Shown here: positions 26,829 through 36,261 of the stretch, in pieces | Numbering within the stretch: position 1 is the first letter of the stretch | Layout of the letters: the number at the start of each line of letters is the position of its first letter | From: Moraxella canis | GTDB lineage: Bacteria > Pseudomonadota > Gammaproteobacteria > Pseudomonadales > Moraxellaceae | Length of the DNA: 64,000 nucleotides | Assembly (NCBI RefSeq): GCF_002014965.1 | Contig: NZ_MUXT01000006.1 | Location: 37,675-101,674, forward strand | Direction: 5' to 3' | Notes under the pieces: generated by a model | Seen by the model: the letters and a program-made list of their open reading frames with translations, nothing else | What the model was told of the DNA's origin: nothing | Databases searched by the model: none | Translations under genes and position numbers: made by a program

Positions 26829-28094
26829 ATGAAACACATCTATGTGATCGGTCATCAGCACGAAGCCATCAATGCTTGCTTGTGGTTAGCAAGTTTGGAT
26901 TATGAAGTTTGTCTGTTTGCAGATGAGCAAGATATCCAAGCGACACTTGAGCATTATCAATTTGACCATCAAATGTCGGCGCTGTGGCAACTGTACCGCG
27001 CTGAACAAAAAATCAAACTGTGTGATGAAAGTGTCCATGCTTTTTTAGCATCTGCACAAGCCAAGCTTTTGTGGCTGTTTTTGGATGATGTCGATGAGGA
27101 TCTGATTGATCAAGTCGTCCATGCAGTGGACAGTCCGCACAGTCAAGTGATCTTAAGCGGTGTGCGCTCAATTGGCGATGTCGGGGCACTGGCACAGCGG
27201 ATGAAGTCATCTTGGGTGTATTATTTGCCCATCAGCTTTATGAAAGATGGGGCGAATTTTAATGCGTTTTATCATTCAGACTTGGTGATGATTGGCGAAA
27301 AAACCAAGGACAGTGTGGCGCAGTGTGAGATGTTATTAAGACTCAAGCAGCACGCCAAGGACTGCCAAATCGCTGATATCGTCACAATAGAATTTGCCCG
27401 AAGTGCCATGATGGCGATGCTTGCAACTCGGCTGTCCTTTATGAATGAAATGGCAAGACTTGCTGATAAGCAAGGGGTAAATATCAAGTCAGTTGAGCGG
27501 ATCATCGCCCAAGATAGCCGTATCGGTCCTGCGTATCTGTCGGCAGGGTGGGGTTTTGGCGGTAAAACATTACCGCATGAGCTTGAGCTTTTGATGGATA
27601 AGTTTAAACAAAACCGTGTCGATACCTCGCTCATCAGCGCCGTCAATCACATTAATGATGACCAAAAAGAGCTGATTTTTCGCAAGTTTTGGCGATATTT
27701 TAATGGCTTTATTGAGCAAAAGGCAGTGATGATTTGGGGTACTGGCTATCGAAATGGCGCCTCTCGCATGACTCATTCTGCCATTCATCCACTACTGAAG
27801 CTTTTGTGGTCTTATGGGATTCATACTCGTGTTTTTACGCGTAACACCGCCTTTGAGATGCAGTCAATTTATGGCGGGCATCCGCTGTTGACTTTGATCC
27901 ATGATCCATATCAGGATTTATCAAAGGTGGATGCGCTGTTTATTATCAACTGGTCTTTGCTGACTCAGCCAGACATTCATGCGCTTAATCAGGTGAATAT
28001 TCCGATTTTTGATGCCAAAAATATTTTGGACGATGACAGTGTTGTGGCGCTCACCGCGCCCTATTATGGCATCGGACGAGAAAAACGAGACTAA
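26829..28094 (+). CDS. Catalytically dead UDP-glucose dehydrogenase paralogue
   Basis: This 421-residue protein spans all three domains of the UDP-glucose/GDP-mannose dehydrogenase family and ends with the typical FDAKNILDDD...YYGIGR tail. Every catalytic position I can align with the active Ugd at 21767 is changed. Cys254 is Thr247 (GFGGKTLPHE), Lys198 is Arg191, Asn202 is Met195, Glu142 is Ser136, and Asp258 is Glu251. The NAD motif GTGYVG is GHQHEA. The frame is open and undamaged, so this is a maintained protein rather than debris. A structural or regulatory role is inferred. In related loci an active ugd occupies this slot. Confidence 0.85.
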   Translation: MKHIYVIGHQHEAINACLWLASLDYEVCLFADEQDIQATLEHYQFDHQMSALWQLYRAEQKIKLCDESVHAFLASAQAKLLWLFLDDVDEDLIDQVVHAVDSPHSQVILSGVRSIGDVGALAQRMKSSWVYYLPISFMKDGANFNAFYHSDLVMIGEKTKDSVAQCEMLLRLKQHAKDCQIADIVTIEFARSAMMAMLATRLSFMNEMARLADKQGVNIKSVERIIAQDSRIGPAYLSAGWGFGGKTLPHELELLMDKFKQNRVDTSLISAVNHINDDQKELIFRKFWRYFNGFIEQKAVMIWGTGYRNGASRMTHSAIHPLLKLLWSYGIHTRVFTRNTAFEMQSIYGGHPLLTLIHDPYQDLSKVDALFIINWSLLTQPDIHALNQVNIPIFDAKNILDDDSVVALTAPYYGIGREKRD

Positions 28095-28116
28095 TTTATC
28101 ACAGAGGGGGGATACT

Positions 28117-29166
28117 ATGCAAAATCACACAGTTAAAAAAATATTAGTCACCGGCGGGGCGGGTTATATCGGTTCGCATACGCTGATTGAGCTGGTTAAA
28201 TCAGGCTTTAAGCCGGTGGTGTATGACAATTTATCCAATTCAAGCCCTGTGGCGATAGAGCGGGTAGCGCAGATTGTCGGTCAAGCAATCACCTTTATTC
28301 AGGGTGATGTGCTGGACAAAGACCACCTAAGCCAAGTCTTTTCTGAGTATGAGTTTTTTGGGGTGATACATTTTGCTGGTTTGAAGGCGGTTGGCGAAAG
28401 CGTGGCAAAGCCTTTAAAATACTACCAAAATAACGTGGCAGGCACGCTCAATCTTTTGGAAGTGATGACGGCATTTGGAGTCAAAAACTTCATCTTTTCA
28501 TCGTCCGCCACCGTGTATGGCACGCCTGAGATGTTGCCGATTGTGGAGACTGCCAGACGCTCTTGTACCAACCCTTATGGGCAATCCAAGCTTATGGTGG
28601 AGTATGTTTTAGAAGACTTGGCAAAGTCAGAAAATGTGCCGTCATGGAACATTGTCAGTTTGCGTTATTTTAACCCCATTGGCGCGGATGTATCAGGCTT
28701 GATTGGCGAAGACCCAAGCGACATTCCGAATAATTTGATGCCTTATATCTCACAAGTGGCGGTGGGTAAGCTTGAAACGTTGTCGGTCTTTGGGGATGAC
28801 TATGACACGCCAGACGGCACGGGGGTGCGCGATTATATTCATGTGGTGGATTTGGCAAAAGGTCATGTCAAGGCACTAGAATATATCGCCAAGCAAGCGT
28901 CGGCTTTTGGCTTTGAGCCGATCAATTTGGGCACAGGGCATGGTACCAGTGTGCTGGAGCTGGTTGGTGCCTTTGTCAGCACCACCGGTCAGCAGGTGCC
29001 TTATGTGATTGCCCCAAGACGAGCTGGGGACATTGCGATGTGTTATGCCAGTGCCGACAAAGCCAAAGCTGTGCTTAATTGGACGGCTGAGTTGGACATT
29101 GAGCGTATGTGCGTGGATACCTGGCGATGGCAGTCAAGCAATCCTGAGGGGTATCGCAACTCCTAA
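28117..29166 (+). CDS. galE: UDP-glucose/UDP-GlcNAc 4-epimerase
   Basis: This 349-residue short-chain dehydrogenase epimerises the C4 hydroxyl of UDP-sugars. Seen here are the NAD motif TGGAGYIGSH, FSSSATVYG (Ser130), and Tyr154/Lys158 in PYGQSK. The substrate-pocket gatekeeper equivalent to Tyr299 of E. coli GalE is Cys309 (AMCYASADKA). A small residue there is associated with acceptance of UDP-GlcNAc/GalNAc. The enzyme is therefore expected to make UDP-GalNAc as well as UDP-Gal. The start is ATG 28117 after an AGAGGGGGGA ribosome-binding site; the in-frame ATG at 28009 lies inside the preceding gene and is rejected. Confidence 0.9.
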   Translation: MQNHTVKKILVTGGAGYIGSHTLIELVKSGFKPVVYDNLSNSSPVAIERVAQIVGQAITFIQGDVLDKDHLSQVFSEYEFFGVIHFAGLKAVGESVAKPLKYYQNNVAGTLNLLEVMTAFGVKNFIFSSSATVYGTPEMLPIVETARRSCTNPYGQSKLMVEYVLEDLAKSENVPSWNIVSLRYFNPIGADVSGLIGEDPSDIPNNLMPYISQVAVGKLETLSVFGDDYDTPDGTGVRDYIHVVDLAKGHVKALEYIAKQASAFGFEPINLGTGHGTSVLELVGAFVSTTGQQVPYVIAPRRAGDIAMCYASADKAKAVLNWTAELDIERMCVDTWRWQSSNPEGYRNS

Positions 29167-29190
29167 TCAATAAGCTGTCATACAGATGGT

Positions 29191-30207
29191 TTATTGGTAT
29201 TGATAAACTTGCTCAATTCGCTTGTCTGTTTTGGGGTGGGTGGACAATAATGACCAGTGTCCATGCCCATTACCTTGCTCTTGTTTCATTCTTTCAAAAA
29301 AATCAGCAAGATGTATCACAGAGACATTCAGGCGTTTTAGCTCATCAATGGCGAATCTATCGGCTTGCAACTCTGCTTTTTGTGAGTAGTCGGCGACAGT
29401 CAGTAGGGCAGGTAAGGTCAGCAGCATGTCAGACGTATCGCCTGTGATGACTACGATGAGCACACTTATCCCGAGGCTGTTGATGGCTTGTTCTAGGCTG
29501 TGGCGATGCACCAAATGCCCCTGTTCATGAGCCAGTACGGCTAGAATTTGGTTGTCATCGTCCGTCAGATGAATGAGTTCATCGGTGATGATGATGGTGT
29601 TATTGGGTATGGCAAGGGCATTTGCACCAACATCGCCACCGCCTCGCACGATGATTTTGGCTTTTGGGTTGCCATCTAGCTTATCATACAAAGCGACGAT
29701 GTCATCTTGGCGAGATTTGGGTAAAGTGCTGGGCGTGGTCATGTCCATCACATAGCTTTCGGCTTGGTCGCCCACCGCCATCATGGTATCTGCAGGCAGT
29801 CTTTGAGCGATGTGGTGTGCCGCTAGGGGAATGGCAAATTTAAACATGCCAAATACCAACACACACATGATGACCACGCTTGTGCCAATCCACACCCATT
29901 GGCTCTCCATGCGAGCGATTTTGGCAAACAAAGACTGCTTTTCAAGCGTCAGCCATTCAGGCACACCATGGATGAATTCTATTCTAGACCCATCTTTCAT
30001 CATCAACGCATGGGGCGAACCGCCTACCGCAGGCAGGTATTCGCCATCGTCGCTACAATAACGCAGCTCATGACCGCCGTAGCTTATGGTGAAGCCGTCT
30101 GTCTTGCCCTGATGAGACAGGGGCATGATGTCAGCTGTGTGAGCGGTGCTGATTTTGCCATCAAAATAGCGAACTTTTGTCGGTGTTGCCATCATTGTGA
30201 TTACCAT
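29191..30207 (-). CDS. M48 family membrane metalloprotease
   Basis: The zinc-binding motif HEQGH (residues 227-231) and a downstream AELQADRFAID segment supplying the third ligand identify an M48 peptidase. The protein has 338 residues. A single strong transmembrane segment lies at about 104-127, preceded by about 100 cytoplasmic residues. That front part looks like a small beta domain (YGGHELRY, RIEFIHGVPEW). The ATG at 30207 sits inside the stop of the upstream yjgN gene (ATGGTAA), implying translational coupling. Two further ATGs follow within six codons. The substrate is unknown. Confidence 0.85.
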   Translation of the reverse strand: MVITMMATPTKVRYFDGKISTAHTADIMPLSHQGKTDGFTISYGGHELRYCSDDGEYLPAVGGSPHALMMKDGSRIEFIHGVPEWLTLEKQSLFAKIARMESQWVWIGTSVVIMCVLVFGMFKFAIPLAAHHIAQRLPADTMMAVGDQAESYVMDMTTPSTLPKSRQDDIVALYDKLDGNPKAKIIVRGGGDVGANALAIPNNTIIITDELIHLTDDDNQILAVLAHEQGHLVHRHSLEQAINSLGISVLIVVITGDTSDMLLTLPALLTVADYSQKAELQADRFAIDELKRLNVSVIHLADFFERMKQEQGNGHGHWSLLSTHPKTDKRIEQVYQYQ

Positions 30208-31274
30208 GAAATGTCAAAATCAAACACATCGCCAATTTCTTCTCCAAGCGGTGAGACATTGTCTGGGCTAGGCGTGGTCATCTGTGTAAAGTCGTCATAA
30301 GCAATCAAGCGAAGCGTGTGGGTTTTATAACGGTGAATGCGTACTGCTGCCCAAGGATGAAGCAGCCCAAGGCTAAATATGATGGCGATGTAGTTGGTCA
30401 GTTGGATGAGTGCAAATTTTAAGGGGCTAAAATCTATCAGCTCAAATTCGTTATCCCCCAAGGTCAGATGACGCCAAATCGCCTGATGGACATAGCCTTG
30501 CATGAGTGGCACTATCAGCAGCATACAAAGATAGAACACCCCAATCATCACTAAAAAGGCAGAGCCCATGACCACATCGTTGTCTTGACCGACTGTGCCT
30601 GCCCCCGCAAAAAATACCCCGCCTACGATGGCAATGATAAGTAGCAACAATATCGGCAGCAGCGTCGCTTTATAAAAATCCCAAATGCTGGCATGAAACC
30701 CAAAATTTAATTGCCCAAAATAGGTGTTGTCAAATTGATAGCGTTTAAACAGCCACCATACCAAAGGCGCAAGCAGACCGCCACTGATGGGAATGAGTAT
30801 GACACCAGCAAGTAAAATCAGATACGCCGAGCCTAGCGAGCCTTCAAAGGCAAAGCGAACATTGTTGTACTGGCTATTTCTTGCTCGAAATCGCATGGTA
30901 GAACGCACAATCCAAGGCATGACCACAAAGATAATCAAAGAGCCCATCGCTGCGATTTCAGGCGAAAACTGCCCAAACACAGCAATCACCAAATAAATGC
31001 CAAGGGCGATGAGACGCCCAACCAAGATACGCTTGGGATTTGCAGTAAAATCAAATACTTGCCCATCAATCTGTGTATGACCATAAAAATAACGAAGCCT
31101 GCGTACTTTTGCCCAAGGGGAATAAAACCCAAGCGTGATGATGGTCAGCACCAAATTGACAATCCAAATTTTAAAATACCCCATGCCCGTACCATGAAAA
31201 TAAAAATCATGCACGTCAGGTGCTTGCTGATAAGAATGATGGCGATTAAGTGGTGGGGGCGTGGGGTGAGTCAT
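30201..31274 (-). CDS. yjgN: YjgN family membrane protein (DUF898)
   Basis: This protein of about 357 residues has roughly seven to eight hydrophobic segments. The DUF898 repeat pattern is visible twice: FHGTGMGYFKIWIVNLVLTI with TLGFYSPWAKVRRLRYFYGH, and again FELIDFSPLKFALIQLTNY with SLGLLHPWAAVRIHRYKTH. The function of the family is unknown. The start is placed at ATG 31274 (MTHPTPPPLN) rather than the upstream ATG at 31319, whose first 15 residues look like non-coding AT-rich sequence. It overlaps the M48 gene by seven bases. Confidence 0.85.
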   Translation of the reverse strand: MTHPTPPPLNRHHSYQQAPDVHDFYFHGTGMGYFKIWIVNLVLTIITLGFYSPWAKVRRLRYFYGHTQIDGQVFDFTANPKRILVGRLIALGIYLVIAVFGQFSPEIAAMGSLIIFVVMPWIVRSTMRFRARNSQYNNVRFAFEGSLGSAYLILLAGVILIPISGGLLAPLVWWLFKRYQFDNTYFGQLNFGFHASIWDFYKATLLPILLLLIIAIVGGVFFAGAGTVGQDNDVVMGSAFLVMIGVFYLCMLLIVPLMQGYVHQAIWRHLTLGDNEFELIDFSPLKFALIQLTNYIAIIFSLGLLHPWAAVRIHRYKTHTLRLIAYDDFTQMTTPSPDNVSPLGEEIGDVFDFDISW

Positions 31275-31641
31275 GATACAAATGATTTTAAAAATGATAA
31301 TATTTCGCCATTGTATCAAAAATGTAGTAAAAATAAAATATTCTTTATCTTGATAAGGGTTTTATTGTCAAATGGCTGATCACTGTGGCTTAGAAGATTT
31401 GGAATGATTGACCTAGATCATCTTGATAAAGTATGTTTAAAAGTTGAATTTATCGTCTTTTGATGATTGAAAATATCAATGATATATTAAAAATTTTGTT
31501 GGTTAAATAAAAAAGCCAACCTTGCTAAAGGTGATCTCTTTAGCAAGGAAGCTTGATTAAAAATAAGATGATTTAGCACCAAAGCTCAAGTGTAGGCGAG
31601 TAATTAGGTATCATACTCGACCGCCACTTGAGCCATTTTCA
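31275..31641. other. Gene-free interval between yjgN and glmS
   Basis: This is 367 bp of A+T-rich DNA with no credible open frame. The only structure I see is the glmS terminator at 31508-31548. The stretch nearest yjgN must contain its promoter, but no clear -35/-10 pair stands out. Confidence 0.6.
31508..31548 (-). terminator. Intrinsic terminator of glmS
   Basis: CCTTGCTAAAG (31520-31530) pairs perfectly with CTTTAGCAAGG (31538-31548) around a 7-nt loop. On the minus strand the stem is followed by a T-rich tail (complement of 31508-31514), about 90 bp after the glmS stop. Confidence 0.88.
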
Positions 31642-33480
31642 TCACTCAACTGTCACGGATTTGGCAAGGTTTCTTGGCTTATCAACATCAGTGCCGCGTA
31701 CAAGCGCCACATGATAAGACAGCAGCTGCACAGCGATCGTATGCACAATCGGCGATAAAATGCCGATGTGACGCGGTGTGCGAATCACATGGATGCCTTC
31801 GCTTGCGGTGTAATCGCTGTCTAAATCTGACAATACAAACAGCTCGCCGCCGCGCGCGCTTACTTCCTGCATGTTGGCTTTGACTTTATCAAGCAATCCA
31901 TCATTAGGCGAGATCACGACTACGGGCATATTTTCGTCGACCAAAGCCAGCGGACCATGCTTGAGCTCCCCGGCAGGATAAGCTTCAGCGTGGATATAAG
32001 TCAGCTCTTTTAATTTGAGCGCCCCTTCGAGAGCGATCGGATAATGGATGCCACGACCCAAAAACAGCGCACTGGGTTTATTGGCAAAGCTTTGTGCCCA
32101 TGACGCAAGCTGCGGCTCCAAATTAAGCGCGTGCTGGATACTGCCTGGCAGTAGACGCAAATCTTCGGCGTAGTTTTGTGCTTGTGATTCATCGACATGA
32201 CCGCGCATGATGCCCAAGGTTACCGCAAGACCAAATAACACCACCAACTGCGTGGTAAATGCCTTGGTCGATGCCACGCCGATCTCAGCACCGGCACGAG
32301 TGAAGATGGCAAGCGTGCTTGCGCGCGGCAGGGCAGATTCCATCACATTGCAGATCGATAAGCTGTAGCGGTGACCTTGTGCCATGGCGTATTTAAGTGC
32401 TTCCATGGTATCCAGCGTCTCGCCTGACTGACTGATGGTGATAATCAGCTCATTAGGATCTGCGATCACATCACGGTAGCGGTACTCACTTGCGATCTCG
32501 ACATCGCAGCGAATCTTGGCGATGCTTTCAAGCCAATATTTGCCGGTCAATGCGGCATAATATGATGTGCCGCATGCCAAAATTTTGATGCTTTGGATTT
32601 TAGCAAAAATTTCAGGCGCATCTTCACCGAAGTTATCAGCAATGAATCCGCCTTCTAAGAAAATCTCAGCGGTATCAGAAACTGCGCGTGGCTGCTCGTT
32701 GATTTCTTTTTGCATGAAGTGGCTGTATGGACCAAGCTCAAGAGACGCCAAAGACATCTCTGAAGTCTTGATGGCGCGGTCGGCTTCGTTGCCGTCTTTG
32801 TCAAGCAGCTTTTGGATGCCATCGGCTTGGAGTAGAGCGATGTCACCATCTTCTAGATATGTTACGCGGCGTGTAAAGGCAATGACTGCTGAGACATCAG
32901 AGGCGATGAATACTTCATCATCACCGAATGCCACTAATAATGGACAGCCCATGCGTGCAACTACCATCTGATCTGGTGCATCATTGGCGATCACGGCGAT
33001 GGCATAAGCGCCATGAAAGCGCGAACACGCTGTTTGCACCGCTCGATACAGATCGCCGCCATTGGTGGTGTATTCTTGATGGATACTATGAGCGATCACT
33101 TCGGTATCGGTTTGGGATTCAAACTCATAGCCTAAGCCTTCAAGACGACTGCGCTCTGACTCAAAATTTTCAATGATGCCATTATGCACCACTGAGATTA
33201 GCCCTGCAGAGATATGCGGATGCGCATTGGGCTTGGTGACACCACCATGTGTCGCCCAGCGCGTGTGACCGATGCCAGTCAGACCATAAATTTCTTTTTT
33301 CTTCGCGGCTTCTTCCATGAGCGCCACCCGCCCCACACGGCGTACGCGGCGAATGCCTTCATCGGTCTGCACGGCGATGCCTGATGAGTCATAGCCGCGA
33401 TACTCTAGGCGTTTCAGCCCGTCTGTCAAAAAATCTACCACATTGTGATGCGTACGAATGGCACCAACGATACCGCACAT
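31642..33480 (-). CDS. glmS: Glutamine-fructose-6-phosphate aminotransferase
   Basis: This 612-residue enzyme converts fructose-6-phosphate and Gln to glucosamine-6-phosphate, the committed step to UDP-GlcNAc for peptidoglycan, LOS and the predicted capsule. The N-terminal nucleophile is Cys2 (MCGIVGAI). The glutaminase domain shows [11 protein letters not shown] and GHTRWATHG. Two SIS domains follow, with [19 protein letters not shown] and SQSGETLDT, and the tail ends [12 protein letters not shown], which is diagnostic of GlmS. It is divergent from hslO. Confidence 0.96.
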   Translation of the reverse strand: MCGIVGAIRTHHNVVDFLTDGLKRLEYRGYDSSGIAVQTDEGIRRVRRVGRVALMEEAAKKKEIYGLTGIGHTRWATHGGVTKPNAHPHISAGLISVVHNGIIENFESERSRLEGLGYEFESQTDTEVIAHSIHQEYTTNGGDLYRAVQTACSRFHGAYAIAVIANDAPDQMVVARMGCPLLVAFGDDEVFIASDVSAVIAFTRRVTYLEDGDIALLQADGIQKLLDKDGNEADRAIKTSEMSLASLELGPYSHFMQKEINEQPRAVSDTAEIFLEGGFIADNFGEDAPEIFAKIQSIKILACGTSYYAALTGKYWLESIAKIRCDVEIASEYRYRDVIADPNELIITISQSGETLDTMEALKYAMAQGHRYSLSICNVMESALPRASTLAIFTRAGAEIGVASTKAFTTQLVVLFGLAVTLGIMRGHVDESQAQNYAEDLRLLPGSIQHALNLEPQLASWAQSFANKPSALFLGRGIHYPIALEGALKLKELTYIHAEAYPAGELKHGPLALVDENMPVVVISPNDGLLDKVKANMQEVSARGGELFVLSDLDSDYTASEGIHVIRTPRHIGILSPIVHTIAVQLLSYHVALVRGTDVDKPRNLAKSVTVE

Positions 33481-33727
33481 AAGCTGTTCCTTAGTATCAA
33501 ATTAAAAATTAGCAATCAATGACGCTGCCATGCCCCAAATCGTTAGGCAAAGCAGTAGATGAAAATTGTCATCAATCTGATAAATTATAGCACATCAGAT
33601 AGGGGTAAGATGTTGATTTTTGATAAACAATCTGCTGATATTTTGAATCAAGGTTTAGGCGATGCGGCAATTGCAAATGATCAATTGATCCCCATATTAG
33701 CCTAAACACACCAAAAACGGACATAAT

Positions 33728-34636
33728 ATGACAGCCCAAACTTTGAATGACTACCGCCAACGGTTTTTTATTGATGACTCGGTGGTGCGTGGCGATGTGG
33801 TGAAGCTCACCGACGCTTATCAGACGGTCATCGCCCAAAAAGAGTATCCTGCTGCCATCAAAGCGCTGCTTGGCGAGATGCTTGTTTCGGCAAGCTTATT
33901 GATCAGCACGCTAAAGATAGACGGCAAATTATCCATTCAGCTACAAAGCTCTGATCCGAACGCTCGCCTTAGTTGGGCGATGGCGGAGTGTGATCACACC
34001 GGCGCTGTGCGAGGCTTAGCTGGCTTTGACGCCATAGGTGATCATGATGCAGTGTGGCAGCACCTGACAACTAGTGATGAAGCCTTCGGTGAGCTTGGCA
34101 AAGGCGTGCTGTTCATCAGCATCCATCCTGAAAAAGGCGAGGCGTATCAAGGCATTGTTGAGCGAGTCAGTGATAATTTGGGGGAATGTTTGGCGCATTA
34201 CCAAAAGCAGTCTGCCCAAATCCCAACCATCATTAAGCTTGCCACTAATGACACGACCGCAGGCGGTGTTTTGGTGCAGCTGCTGCCCCAAAGCGATGCT
34301 GACAAAGAGGCTGACCCTGATTTGTGGGATCGCTTAACGGCGCTCACCGATACACTAAAGGTGGATGAGATCACCGATTTGGATGCCAACGAAATTTTGT
34401 ATCGGCTATATCATGAAGAAGAAGTGGTGTTGCCAAGTCTTGCGCCGCTGCATTTTGCGTGTACTTGCTCAAGCGAAAAAAGCGAAGGCGCCATCTTGCA
34501 GCTGGGCTATGACGAAGCCAAGCAGGCGGTGATGGCACATGGCGGAGAGCTGACACTGGACTGCGGTTTTTGTGGTAGGACGTATCGATTTGATGATCAA
34601 GCGGTGGATCGCTTATTTGCAGATGCTCAAGCCTAA
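33728..34636 (+). CDS. hslO: Redox-regulated chaperone Hsp33
   Basis: This 302-residue cytosolic holdase is activated by oxidation. The C-terminal zinc switch is intact: CTCSSEK gives CxC and LDCGFCGRTY gives CxxC. The N-terminal domain carries IDGKLSIQLQSSDPNARLSW and a G-x-L-x-x-x-x-x-P-type FISIHPEKGEAYQGIVE strand. It faces pgpA with a shared bidirectional terminator. Confidence 0.95.
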   Translation: MTAQTLNDYRQRFFIDDSVVRGDVVKLTDAYQTVIAQKEYPAAIKALLGEMLVSASLLISTLKIDGKLSIQLQSSDPNARLSWAMAECDHTGAVRGLAGFDAIGDHDAVWQHLTTSDEAFGELGKGVLFISIHPEKGEAYQGIVERVSDNLGECLAHYQKQSAQIPTIIKLATNDTTAGGVLVQLLPQSDADKEADPDLWDRLTALTDTLKVDEITDLDANEILYRLYHEEEVVLPSLAPLHFACTCSSEKSEGAILQLGYDEAKQAVMAHGGELTLDCGFCGRTYRFDDQAVDRLFADAQA

Positions 34637-34658
34637 GTGCTCAACTTTCAAAGATTCC

Positions 34659-34693
34659 AAACCGACACCCACAAATTGCTTGGGTGTCGGTTT
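34659..34693. terminator. Bidirectional terminator between hslO and pgpA
   Basis: AAACCGACACCCA (34659-34671) is the exact reverse complement of TGGGTGTCGGTTT (34681-34693), with a 9-nt loop. The stem ends in TTT on the hslO side and overlaps the pgpA stop codon. Confidence 0.88.
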
Positions 34694-35267
34694 ATAAAAT
34701 AAAGCTATAAATCACAATCACCGTGATGATCCCTGCCATCACGCCTGCCAAAATATCATCCAGCATGATACCAAAGCCGCCAGACATTTGCTTATCTGCC
34801 CAAGAAATCGGAAAAGGCTTGACGACATCGAACAGGCGAAACAAGACAAACCCAAGCCCAAATAGCCAAGCCATCAGTGATGCATCACCATATAAACCGT
34901 TTAATAAGTCCATGTGATGCAGCACAAACACGGTCGGCAAAAGCGTCAGCCACATGCCCACCCACTCATCCCACACAATGTGCGGATCGTCATGCACATT
35001 CATCAGCTTAGAAGTTGTCTCACAAATATAATGCCCAAGCAGCAAGCCTAATGCGGTAGTCAGTACCAGTGCCCAAGCCCCAAGTGGCAGCAGCACCAGG
35101 GCGACCACCAAGCCGCCAACAGTGCCCCATGTGCCAGGCGCACGCTGCGGCAGTCCAGAACCAAGCCCAATGCCAAGCCAGTAGATCAATTTCTCTTGGC
35201 TGCTTGCGCTTAGCGGGCAGGGCGGGCAGGGATTGGCTTGATGGATATCGGGCTTTTGCTGTGTCAT
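34692..35267 (-). CDS. pgpA: Phosphatidylglycerophosphatase A
   Basis: This 191-residue inner-membrane enzyme dephosphorylates phosphatidylglycerol phosphate. The family motif GLGSGLPQRAPGTWGTVGGL lies before the first membrane helix. The conserved WDEWVGMWLTL and DDILAGVMAGI segments follow. It is the last gene of the ribH-nusB-thiL-pgpA group, which keeps the order found in E. coli. A Pro/Cys-rich N-terminal stretch of about 24 residues is unusual but in frame. Confidence 0.92.
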   Translation of the reverse strand: MTQQKPDIHQANPCPPCPLSASSQEKLIYWLGIGLGSGLPQRAPGTWGTVGGLVVALVLLPLGAWALVLTTALGLLLGHYICETTSKLMNVHDDPHIVWDEWVGMWLTLLPTVFVLHHMDLLNGLYGDASLMAWLFGLGFVLFRLFDVVKPFPISWADKQMSGGFGIMLDDILAGVMAGIITVIVIYSFIL

Positions 35268-35316
35268 GAGTGTGGTTATTTAATGAGTTGATATGAGTGA
35301 TTGACTGCTAATTGAT

Positions 35317-36255
35317 CTAAAAATGCTGCCAACCTTTGATGGGAATTTCGACTGGCTCATCATGGTGCATCAAGGTTAGATCTTGAGCATCAATAATCTT
35401 ACCAATCGGATAAATCGCCAAGTCAGGAAAATCTCTTTGAAATGCCATAAAACGATCAGGCGATAGACTAAAGCACAGCTGATAATCATCGCCACCATTT
35501 AATATATGTTGCCATTTTGACTGATTGGGCAACTCATGTAAGAGCGCATCAGTGGGAATTTTATCCAAATCCAGCCTTGCACCCACGCCGCTGGCTCTCA
35601 GAATGTGCCCAAGATCTTGCCCGAGCCCATCTGAGATGTCTATCATCGACGAGGCATAGCCACGCAGCGCCTGCCCAAGAAGCACCTGCGGTGTCGGATA
35701 GTCAAGCGCTGATCGCAACGGCGTATCATTACCTTTTAAAATGTCTGACAAAGCAAAACTTGCCAAGCCAATCTTACCGCTCACGCAGATGAGATCGCCG
35801 GATTTTGCCCCTTGTCTTTTGATCGCCTGACCTTGGGGGATAAATCCAAGCGCCGTCACCGTCACCGCCAGAACATCACTGCCAGTGGTGTCACCGCCAA
35901 TCAGCTCCACCCCAAATGGCTGACACGCTGCTTTGATGCCTTGAGCAAAATCGTGACAAAATGCATCATTGGCAAGATGATCTGGCAAAGAGACGCCCAT
36001 CAAAATCGCATAAGGCGTTGCCCCCATTGCCGCAAGATCGGATAAATTGACGGCTACCGATTTATAGCCAATGGCGTGGGGCGAGGTCGTGTGCGGAAAA
36101 TGCCTGCCTGCCACCAAAGTATCCAAACAGCTGACCAATTCACTGCCTGTGGGGGGTTGGCTGATGGCACAATCATCGCCAATGCCTAAGATGGTATTGG
36201 CGTGGGTCGGAGTGGCGCTGCCAAAATGACGATAGATTAAGGAAAATTCGGACAT
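35317..36255 (-). CDS. thiL: Thiamine-monophosphate kinase
   Basis: This 312-residue ATP-dependent enzyme phosphorylates thiamine monophosphate to thiamine diphosphate. ThiL features are the GIGDDCA motif near the N-terminus, VNLSDLAAMGATPY, GGDTTGSD, and SMIDISDGLGQDLGHIL. The gene lies six bases after nusB, as in the classic ribH-nusB-thiL operon. Confidence 0.95.
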   Translation of the reverse strand: MSEFSLIYRHFGSATPTHANTILGIGDDCAISQPPTGSELVSCLDTLVAGRHFPHTTSPHAIGYKSVAVNLSDLAAMGATPYAILMGVSLPDHLANDAFCHDFAQGIKAACQPFGVELIGGDTTGSDVLAVTVTALGFIPQGQAIKRQGAKSGDLICVSGKIGLASFALSDILKGNDTPLRSALDYPTPQVLLGQALRGYASSMIDISDGLGQDLGHILRASGVGARLDLDKIPTDALLHELPNQSKWQHILNGGDDYQLCFSLSPDRFMAFQRDFPDLAIYPIGKIIDAQDLTLMHHDEPVEIPIKGWQHF

Positions 36256-36261
36256 TTTGAG

